Shown here piece by piece: positions 20,950 to 29,741 of a DNA stretch of 64,000 bases. The stretch spans positions 4,030,001-4,094,000 of the forward strand of contig OY751485.1 of assembly GCA_963565915.1 (NCBI GenBank), read 5' to 3'. Made by a program: the position numbers and the translations under genes. This stretch comes from Entoloma clypeatum (Eukaryota; Basidiomycota; Agaricomycetes; Agaricales; Entolomataceae). The notes under the pieces are model-generated. The model was not told the origin of the DNA, did not search any database, and saw nothing but the letters and a program-made list of their open reading frames with translations. Within the stretch, counting starts at the first letter, position 1, and each line of letters opens with the position of its first letter.

Positions 20950-23900
20950 TAAGGTATGACACGGGTACACCTCGGGTTTTTTTTCCTGAACCCGTACCCG
21001 TACCCGCAAACACCGTACCCATAAGGGTAGGGGTGCGGGTACACCCATAGAAATGGCGGGTACACCGCGAAAACCACGGGTATGCATATGCACCCGTGGG
21101 TTTCGCATTCATTTGGCACAGGAGACAGCTACTAGGTAAAAAAAATGGCACTATGAAATATAAGTCCTTATCTGCTCTTCGCAGACACAGCAGCTACTAC
21201 ATCATCAAATACTACAAGACCACACCGTGCCCATGACCCCAAGCAGAGAAAGGCTCGAATTGAGGAAGGTGAGAGGCGGCTGCGAGTGAATGGGAGAAGA
21301 TGCCGGCCTTGCGAGAATACTCGTTCAACAGCAGTAGAAGTTGCTATACCATATATCAGATCAACTTCATTTATTGAACAGGGCAGCGCGACTTACCAGG
21401 GATGCTCAGGTAGTCGAGAGCCATGCGATGCAGGTTCAGATATACATATTTGTTAGCTATCCACCACTTCAAGGGATCCTGCACGTTCTCGACAGGGAGG
21501 CTGAGATATTCCTGTATTTCGCTTGCACGAGGACAGGTGGTGACAGAAAGGTTGCCAAAGGAAGCAAATCCATCGTCCACATTCGAATTGTTCTTGGGTG
21601 CCGTATTTGATTCATCAACCGCCTTCTCGTACTTCGTCGTGTACTCCTCTCGAACCAAAGTTTCCGCTTGCTCAATCCATTCTCCCTCCCATTTTTGATT
21701 ACGGAAGTACTCGAGTTTCATGCCGGGGTGTAAAACCATGGCGATGCGGTATGCGTTCGAAGAATCGGTGAGTGAGTAGTAACGATCCATCTTCTTGCGC
21801 GCGAGCTTCATCGCCGCTGCAAGAGAGGGATGATATGCCTTCCCGGTCTGGTTGTTGAGGTTGCTCGTGATCCGGTCCATGGCGGGAATGACGGCGGCGA
21901 CGCTAGCACAGTCTTGGGAGAAAAACAGGGTCGCATTCTTGTATTGCTATGGAAGAAGGTTAGTATGTAGATTAATAATTTAGACAAGCACGTACGAGTA
22001 GGACTGAAACAAGGTCTTCGGCGATGGCCCACTCCTCAGTCTCCAACTCGAACTTCCGGAGCTTGAGGGACTTGTCTGCTGTCATGGCATCGATGGCGGC
22101 ACGATATTTTATCGCAAAGCTGAGCATGTAGTACGTAGAGTTCCAACGTGTGACAACGTCACGAGAGAGGATACGGGACTTCAAGCCGAACTCCTTGCAA
22201 TAGCGACGCCAGGCAGGGAGGGCAATAGTTGTCGATCGCACAATGGCAAAGGCAAGGCCGCGAAGCTGTCAAATATACATCAGTTGAATGTTAGAGGGGA
22301 ACACGAACATACATACCTTTGTTACCGTTTGACGAACTGCAGCTGTATCAGCTAGCATCTCTTCTCGCTCATCGGCATCCAGCTCGTTCATCTCGTTGAT
22401 GCCATCATCGATGTCATCAACATCCGGGACATCTGGGAGGCTGTCGTCGTCGTCGTCATCGTCATCGTCATCATCAGGCTCTTCATCCAGGAGATCGTCC
22501 GTGTCATTCTTGTCATCGTCTTCCGTCGTTTTGCCTAACCCAGCATTGAAGGGACGGAGTAGGGTCTTGGCGGACAGTTGTAAAGTGTGGTTGAAGCAGC
22601 GTACGCGGTTTGCCACCTCAAACGAGTTGGGCATCCTAGCAAGTGTTTTGTCCTGAGCATTGTTCGACGTTGCATTGTCGGCGTTCACGGCGAGAATCTG
22701 TAGAGATGATGAGACAATGAATTAGTAATTCCAACAATGACGGTGTGTGCATATGAACGTACCCGGTCTTGAAGCCCGAACGTCTCGAGCATCTTTTGGA
22801 AAGCCTTTGCCAAGGCCACACCGGTGTGAGATTCAGGGACTTCGATGATATCTAAGAGAAATGCCAACATCGTTCCGTTGTGCTCAAGATGCACAGTCCA
22901 AGCAACGAACGCATGGTGGTTCGTCGATGTCCAAGCATCAGTTGCGAAATAGATGCGCCCAGGATGATCCTGAAGAAGTTTGGTTATGCGTTCACGGCAC
23001 TTCTTGTAAGCCGCCTTGACATCGCGTCGAACAGTGTTCAGAGATGGGACTTTGAGGTGGGGGTGTCCTGTCATGAGGAGATCGATAAGCTCGGGGTCGG
23101 AGACGATGTGCGTGGGGCGATTGCTTTCGGCCACCCATTTGGCAATGTGGGCACTGATGGGCGGAGTGAGTTCGGAGGAATGTATCAAAAGCAAACATAA
23201 TTACCGGAACTCGGGGGTTGAGTGAGCACGGTGGGAGTAGGTGGCTGGCTGTTTTCCTTGGCGGGTGAAGGTATTGAAGATGTTGCCGCTCCGGTCGACA
23301 CTCGACTCCCCCTTCATGGCTGTCTTAACAGCATCCTCGCCGAAGCAGCGCACGGCATGGTTCCGGAGGTTAGCAGTTGACGACTTGTCGGCTTTGTCTT
23401 GATAACGTCGAATACCTTTTGCTGATGTCTTGCATTTCTTGGCGGAACACGCGAAGAAGTGGGCGACGCGACCATCGTGTACCTCGATGGTGACTTCAGG
23501 TTTGAAGAAGGAATATACAGCAGACCTCCAGGTTTTCTTCGCCGCAGCTGAGGGATGAATGAGTAAGATATCAACTGGAAGAAAAGAAAAGAATTCGTGC
23601 TCACCAAGTTCTTTCTCAAGCTCGTCGGTCTCCTCACCCGAATCGATGTCGATAACATCTGGCCCATCATCCACGCTGTCTTCATCTCCACCGGCTGTGG
23701 GGTCGCTGCCTTCATCGCTCATGACTGGGGAAGAGACATTCAAAAGCGCATGCTTCGCCCGCTTGAGGGGACGAGCGATTGAACTGGCACCTTTCTTGAT
23801 ACGTTTGACGCCGCGCCTGACCGCTTTGGCACTGGATCTGACAGCCTTAGATAGAGAGGATGTCGAGACCGCAGACTGGAGGGATGAGCGTGAAGATTTG

Positions 23901-24317
23901 GCCGAAGACTGTGTTTTCCAAGACTGGGGCATCAGGAAGGTGAAAAAAAGCGAAGGGAATCGACACACTTTTAAATAGTGAAGCCAGATCTCGATAGATT
24001 GTTTTTTTTCTTCAGCTTCAACAAGATCGGATGACCCCATGAGGGCCTGACTTGCTCGGATGCCAGCACGATTGGTGGCAATTTTCTCATGGCCCTGATA
24101 AGCAACAATTCGACGGTCGATTGTAAATTCAAATAGAATATATTTCAATTAATGCTCAGTTATGATATGTAACCATTAGATAGTATGTACAACACCCATA
24201 TACCCGTGAGTAAGGGTACGGTGTTGCGCGGGTAGGACAAACTCGAACCCGTACCCGTACCCGAACACACCCATGACCAAATTGTCACGGTGTTACCCGT
24301 ACCCGTGTCATACCTTA
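20950..24317 (-). mobile_element. hAT transposon, apparently complete, 3368 bp
   Basis: Perfect 19-bp terminal inverted repeats (TAAGGTATGACACGGGTAC at 20950 and its complement ending at 24317). A perfect 8-bp target duplication, CATGGAGA, is at 20942-20949 and 24318-24325. Both ends hold arrays of ACCCGT/GGGTAC words (20985-21055 and 24185-24310). It carries a single transposase gene without visible lesions and lies in gypsy-1 pol, whose frame continues across it. Confidence 0.95.
21168..23932 (-). CDS. hAT transposase (BED finger, dimerisation domain), appears intact
   Basis: The likely start is the Met at 23932 (MPQSWKTQSSAK). A basic Ser/Lys-rich N-terminus is followed by an acidic stretch, then a BED-like finger (FFACSAKKCKTS...LRNHAVRC, about 23460-23350). 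The catalytic region has FATDAWTS (about 22945) and, after a splice, VNADNATSNN (about 22680) as candidate Asp positions, plus CFNHTLQLSAKTLL. A run of aspartates lies at 22430-22480 and SRDVVTRWNSTYYML at about 22140. The C-terminus, after an intron at about 21338-21387, gives TAVERVFSQGR and SIRAFLCLGSW, the hAT dimerisation signature, ending at TAA 21168. I saw no premature stop, so this element may be autonomous. Confidence 0.85.
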
Positions 24318-24754
24318 CATGGAGACAGAAGTAGCGCAGGGCCTAAAAAAGAATCCTCATTGGTATCAGCAGGAGAATGGGATCACCTATGCAGGAGAAT
24401 GAGTCTATGTCCCACCAGATCCACAATTACAACAAGAGTTGATGTTCAAATCACATGATGCACCAGTGGCTGGACATCCAGGACAGTACCGAATGCATGA
24501 ACTCCTCACTCGTACCTACTGGTGGCCTACCATCCTGCATGATGTGAAGAAGTATGTGAAAGGTTGCGACACTTGTCAACGCAACAAGATCAACTGACAG
24601 AAGCGACATGCTCCACTACATCCCCATGCAGCACCAAGTCACCCATGGGAAGACATAGGGATCAACGTTGTGGGACTGATACCAGAATCTGATGGAAAGA
24701 ACACAATTCTGGTCATCACGAATAGACATTCAAAGATGCTTCACCTCATTCCGA

Positions 24755-24990
24755 AATAGTCATTTTTTCTTCCCCTTCGGGGTTGCATGTCAAAATAACT
24801 GTAATTTAGAGTTAAAATCATCAAATGAGCCATACTCTGCCCAAATATTGTCTATAGGTGGCATACTCTGTCACAGATGCACACTAATGAACACTTTGTC
24901 ACAGGTCACCATGGGTTTTGAACCCTCAGAATAACGGACACTTGGTGTCACATGTCACACCCAATGAACACCCAGTCGTAATAGTACAGT
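24755..24990. other. unrelated insert replacing gypsy-1 integrase core
   Basis: Sequence between the integrase fragments matches neither frame of pol. It holds repeated TGTCACA-type words (24880-24960) but no clear terminal repeats. It could be the remnant of a small non-autonomous element, or filler at a deletion. Confidence 0.4.
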
Positions 24991-25727
24991 ACATCCTTGG
25001 AAGGGAGAACTTGTGTTAGAAGATACCAATCTGGCTGCCAACAACTTCTTGAAAAAACTCAAACAGGCATGAGAAGAAGCCAATGCAGCGCTGAAAAAAG
25101 TGCAGGATCAGATGAAGAAGACAGTTGACACACGACGAAGTCCGTCTTGGGACTACTGCATTGGAGATAAGGTGTGGCTAGAAGGGACTGATATCAGGAC
25201 CAATTGCCCCTCAAAAAAACTTGATGCACTCCAACATGGACCATTCAAAGTCCTAGAGAAGAAAGGAGCTAGTGCATACCTTCTTGATCTTCTGAAGACT
25301 TGGAAGATGATTCACCCTGTGTTCAACAAGACCCTGTTGTCACCATACGAAACTCTGAAGTATGCCATCCAGAAAAGGAAGCCAGCCCCTGATCCGATCA
25401 TCATCGAAGGATGAGAAGAGTACCATGTGTCTACGATCCTAGACTCTCAAAAGTTCTGCAGAAAGATCCAGTACCTCATCCAGTGGGAAGGATATGGCCC
25501 AGAAGAGAACACATGGGAACCTCGAACCAATGTTCAGAATGCTCAAGATTTGATCCATAATTTCCATCCGCAGAACCCGTCTCGCCCAAGATAAAAGACA
25601 TTTTTCAAAATCCACAACAGTATCGACCTCATCAGTCAAATACACACCGAGTTCCCCGCTCTAGTCCACTTCTCTGCCCAATATAGCCTCCCCATTCTTC
25701 TTCTACCTCTCAACCATCCTCGCTGCC

Positions 25728-26099
25728 ATGTCTAACACCACTGCTACCTCCACTTCCACCACCAACATCAACCCCGCCATCGGCACCCTCATGAACAAAG
25801 CACTCTCCATGAGAGACCAAATCCATGCCCTTGAAACTTCCCTCGCCGATCTCCTTCACTGCCAGATGCATATCTGGCTTCACTTGCTGTCCAACCTCCC
25901 CGTCGCCCCGAGTCCCGAGGAGAAACAAATTCTTGGAAATTACACCAGCACTCTCGTCATTGAAAATCAATGTATTCGGCTGGCTATCAAGGGCCTTGAG
26001 CTTGCCGTTGCCATCAATGAGGAGTTAATATATGATTGGAGCCTCAAGGAGAGTCCGAACTGGTCCGATCCCAGCAACAATGAGAGATGGGGACAATGA
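25728..26099 (+). CDS. gypsy-1 3' accessory ORF
   Basis: An intact 123-residue frame lies between the chromodomain and the 3' LTR. It has a Ser/Thr/Asn-rich start, then a likely helical segment (MRDQIHALETSLADLL, LAIKGLELAVAINEEL) of coiled-coil character and an acidic end. No known domain is recognised. The reading is open although pol just upstream is full of stops. That position suggests an element-encoded accessory protein rather than a host gene. Confidence 0.5.
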   Translation: MSNTTATSTSTTNINPAIGTLMNKALSMRDQIHALETSLADLLHCQMHIWLHLLSNLPVAPSPEEKQILGNYTSTLVIENQCIRLAIKGLELAVAINEELIYDWSLKESPNWSDPSNNERWGQ

Positions 26100-26133
26100 C
26101 TCTGTGAGGACACAGAGCTTGAGGAGGGGAACA

Positions 26134-26506
26134 TGTTACAGGTTCTACGGTATGTGGACGATGTCGTCATCACTTTTACTTATTGGCCCGACTCGGCGCC
26201 CTCTTACAAATACATTATGTCACAACATCTATTTCCATTCCCTTTGCTGCTGCTCTGACTCATTCCACAGTAGCTTTACTCAGCTCCGCAGTATGTATGA
26301 CTCATTGTACATAGCCTTCCGCAGTCACCTTACTCATGTGCACTGCCTTCCGCAGTACTGACTCATCCGCTACTGCCTATAGTCAGTACCTATATAAACC
26401 CCTTGTACTAGAGTATCTTCCTTAGATTTAGCAATCACATTGCTCTTTGCCTTTCCACTTCCTGCATACTCTGCCCAAACCTTGGAACAGTTTGTTAAGC
26501 ATAACA
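26134..26506 (+). repeat. gypsy-1 3' LTR
   Basis: 373 bp with TGTTA...TAACA ends, directly after the purine-rich GAGGAGGGGAACA. The promoter box TATATAAA is at 26391. No second copy is seen in the window. Confidence 0.7.
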
Positions 26507-27442
26507 ACGACGCAGCTCACTGTCCCAAAATGGAATGCATGCAGAAACCAAAAATGCCGCCATGACATTTGTGTGACAAATCTTTAAAGTCCGTAACCTT
26601 TTTGACACACCTCCGAAATCAGGATGTCGCTCCTCCCAGCTCTACTTTTTTTATATATATTTGTCAAGAGGGTGGCGAGATTAAGCTGAGAGACCACACG
26701 TTGGAATTTGTTTTTCAAGGTCTGAGACCCCCCCCTCTCCTTCCTACTATGGTATGTTATTCTCATGAACATTTATTTTTCTGTGAATAATATGACACCG
26801 AAACAAAAAAATCAATTCCAACAGTGAACAACTGTAGCTAATGATGAATTTCTGTGACATCAGTTAGTGCTTGCTGCCTTGCAGCTTTGGCAGATCCAAT
26901 TCTTTGGTGCAGACTCATGGGCTCAAAAATGTGTAGCGCCATTGTACTACTTTGCTCAACTGTCAAACAAGTTGCCCAAACCATTCTGAGGATCCCTCAA
27001 CAATGATATCCACTTTTTTCAGCTTTTAAATTGCCAATTTAGGCATCCATTACATCATACTGTACTCTTCTGACCATTTCTTCTGTCACACATCACAGCA
27101 AAAAAGAACTCTCACTCAAATTGCTTTTCTTTTGATTTTTCAGTTTTATTTTATTTATTTTTTTGAGTGAAATTTTCAAAATCTTTGAAGGAAGAGACAG
27201 TACTTTCCAGGTGTTGGAATTTTTTTTTTTTAAACCAGCCAACCCCGCCCCCCCCCCCCACTCCCCCCCATGTGCGGTTTGGGATTTGAATTCCACCACC
27301 CCCTTGATATTTGTATTCAGTGGAACACATCCAGCATTTCATACACTAACACCTTGGTGAGAGGTGCCCTTGTTCTTGTGTTATGAACCAATCTTTCAAA
27401 AAGTTTTGAAAACCCCATCAGGAATAGTAGGCTAGATATATA
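26507..27442. other. intergenic, nothing recognisable
   Basis: AT-rich with a T tract and C tract near 27219-27270. Short open frames have no recognisable content. Confidence 0.6.
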
Positions 27443-27603
27443 TCACTGCAGAGGTTCCAAAATTTTGCACATGCGAAAGATAATTTTGAATTCCTTTCAC
27501 AGGCAAGAAAGGGATGCCCCCTTTGTCTTAATACCTTTCTTGCCTGCAAAAGATATTCAACTTTATCTTTCACACATGCAAAATTTTGGAGCCTGTGCAG
27601 TGT
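27443..27603. repeat. foldback / MITE-like inverted repeat
   Basis: Arms of about 65 bp (CACTGCAGAGGTTCCAAAAT from 27443; inverse ending ATTTTGGAGCCTGTGCAGTG at 27602) enclose a short loop, with CAGGCAAGAAAGG and its inverse as the inner ends. A second small palindrome, AGCACATCAAC...GTTGATGTGCT, lies at 27657-27686. No coding capacity. Confidence 0.7.
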
Positions 27604-27943
27604 ATGTGGGAACACTAGGTGGATTGTAGAGCTGATGCTGACACAAGGAACTCCAGAGCACATCAACAATGTTGAGTTGATGTGCTGTTCCCACAATTTT
27701 GGCCAAAATCATTTCAACATCAATCAAGACCAAACACAAAATCACCCGAAAATCACCTACTCTGACCACTATTGTTCAACAATTCATGGAATATCTGACG
27801 TGCATGGGCATATGGAGGCTTTGAGCAATGGTAGTGACAGCACAAGAACAACTTGTGCAAAGGTCACTTGAAAGGTCAAGTTTGCATCAATTATGTGAAT
27901 TGGTGTAATCAAAACAAAAGTGACTGTTGTCAAGTAGAAGTCA

Positions 27944-29670
27944 TCAGACAAGCAACATTTTCCGAGGATCCTCAAGATAGTCCCTGACTTTGACTGGAAA
28001 AGTAGAGAGAATCAGTATGAGAGTTTTGATACCTGTCCCAGAAAGACATCTCCGGACAAAAGAGGGGGGGAAATGAATAACAAAGTCAACACACCAAGGA
28101 ACGTAACAGCTTCACGACCATCTAATAATCGATGATCATAGGTGAGAGCAACAACCATGATTGGACGGATAACAATTTGGCCATCAACAACGACGGGCTT
28201 CTCCTTGATGGCATGCATACCTGTCAGATATTTAGACAATGAAATAGGAAAACATATTGGAAATATACCAAGAACAGCAGCTTGGGGGAGGTTGATGATG
28301 GGTGTACCATATAATGAGCCGAAAACTCCTCCGTTGGAGCTGTATTACTGCATCAATATCCAGGTGGCTCAAGCGCAATGATTATACGGACATGGTGAAA
28401 GTGCCGCCCGACATATCCTCGAGGGTGAGTTTACCATCTCTAGCCTGTCGGGAGTAAACAACCTGATTTCTTGGTAAAGAGGTACAGAAAGACGACGTTA
28501 CCTTCTTACCAAGGGACGCAATTTCCTTTTCGATTTCGATGAGGCTTATGGAGTCGGCATCCCTCACAATAGGTGTGACCAGTCCCTTCGGGGTTGCGAC
28601 AGCAACGCTCAAATCGACGTAGTCCTTGTACACGATTTCATCGTCCTCGATCGCGGCATTTGCTACTGGAATTTCTTTGAGTGCAAGTGCACATGCTTTG
28701 GAAAACGCGCTCATGAAACCAAGCTTGACACCATGCTCCTTCTGAACGGAATCTTTATACTTCTTGCGCATTTCAATGAGAGATGACATGTCAATCTCAT
28801 TGAAGGTCGTCAGGGAGGCGGCAGAGTTTTGTGATTCCTTGAGACGCTCGGCGATTCGGATGCGCATACGATTCATCTTGACCTGTATATGGGCTACGTC
28901 GGCTGTGCAGAAGAAGAGTAACGAGCGAGGCATACTCTAGTCTCCCCCCTGTTTCCGGAGGCTGGGACAGCGTTCGGTTGGTGTGGAGCCGTTTTTTTCT
29001 CCCCTTTGAAATCTTCCTTGGATGTTGCCTTGACCTCTCTTTGTGTGATTTTACTGGAGGTTCGGCCGCTCTCGGCAGGGGATTGGTGTTGGTCCTTAAG
29101 TGGTTCTGCCGGCGGGGGCTCCTTTGGAGGTTCTGATTGGGACGAGGGGGAGGTTTGGGCGGCTTCGCCGAATTCGATGACAAAGAGGTCCTGGCCAACG
29201 GCCACAGTGGCGTCTTCGTGCGCAAGCAATTTGACTATCCTCCCGGCTTGCGGCGCGTTCACTGAGACATCGATCTGCGAGGTATTAATCGGATGGAGCA
29301 GGAAGAGGGGATGACGGGAGTACTTTGTCGGTCTCGATAGTCGCAACCTCTTCATTGGCCGCAACAGCATCACCAGCTTGTTTCAACCATGACTTCAATG
29401 TACCCTCTTTGATGGACTCGGCCATCTGGGGAACCTTTATGGTCTCGGCTGAGGATGGGTCAGCTGGTGGGAGGGCGGTGGGAGGGCAGTGAGAGGCAGT
29501 GAGACTGACCTTGAAGGAGCTTAGAGGAATGAAGATTGGCGGTGCGACCATACGCCTGGCTGGTGAAGGGGTGAGTGAGGAGGACGCGCCTGGGAGGAGA
29601 TGGGAGCGTACCATCCAGCGACGAGGAGCTGGCGGGTGCGGGCAAGAGCGAGGACACGGCTGGAAAGCAT
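27944..29670 (-). CDS. KGD2: dihydrolipoyllysine-residue succinyltransferase, E2 of 2-oxoglutarate dehydrogenase
   Basis: This is the mitochondrial E2 that transfers succinyl groups to CoA in the citric-acid cycle. From the ATG at 29670 the presequence reads [19 protein letters not shown], rich in Arg and without acids; two short introns follow. The lipoyl domain has [15 protein letters not shown] and the lipoylated Lys in IETDK (about 29330), ending VIEFGE. A Pro-rich linker leads to the catalytic domain: [26 protein letters not shown] and the active-site [11 protein letters not shown] (about 28110). The splice with donor GTCCGT near 28387 is required for TFTISNGG. The last exon ends RKMLLV with TGA at 27944. 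Linker and motifs fit the succinyl, not the acetyl, transferase. It faces the CLIP gene across 71 bp. Confidence 0.95.
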
Positions 29671-29741
29671 TGGGGGCAGAAACGGAGAGAGTGCACTCCG
29701 ACGACGGAAAGAACTGGGATGAGGGCACGTGACAGCTCGAC
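29671..29741. promoter_or_regulatory. 71-bp divergent promoter between KGD2 and CAP-Gly gene
   Basis: Only 71 bases separate the two start codons, so 5' leaders and promoters of both genes must overlap each other or the coding regions. No TATA box is seen. A CACGTG E-box lies at 29726-29731. Confidence 0.5.

Larger units (their letters stand above)
20608..25600 (+). pseudogene. gypsy-1 pol 3' part: RNase H tail, integrase, chromodomain (split by hAT)
   Basis: It starts with the RNase H end (KLQDYDFELRHVPGKTNAKAD, about 20646). The frame is cut by the hAT at 20950 and resumes at 24318 with the integrase zinc site (HDAPVAGHPGQYRMHELL, CDTCQRNKIN, about 24450-24595). The start of the integrase core (LVITNRHSKM) ends near 24750, and about 230 bp of unrelated sequence replaces the rest of the DDE core. 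The integrase C-terminus (GDKVWLEGTDI, KLDALQHGPFKV, HPVFNKTLLSPY) and a chromodomain (IQYLIQWEGYGPEENTWEP, about 25470) follow. TGA codons at 24595, 25070 and 25412 interrupt it. Confidence 0.85.
7563..26506 (+). mobile_element. decayed Ty3/gypsy retrotransposon (gypsy-1), interrupted by gypsy-2 and a hAT
   Basis: The remaining parts in order are gag and protease (7566-9263), then after the gypsy-2 insertion the RNase H tail and integrase (20608-25600), a 3' accessory ORF (25728-26099), a purine-rich tract GAGGAGGGGAACA and a 3' LTR (26134-26506). The reverse transcriptase core is missing and no 5' LTR is seen; the left part ends at the hAT-type unit. The gag and RNase H are clearly different from those of gypsy-2. 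Confidence 0.8.

Noticed and set aside
22396..22656. Plus-strand Ser-rich frame opposite the hAT transposase
   Set aside because: It is the antisense of the Asp-rich GAC/GAT run in the transposase.
26569..27360. Short frames and homopolymer runs between gypsy-1 and KGD2
   Set aside because: No domain, no splice-supported continuation and low-complexity composition.
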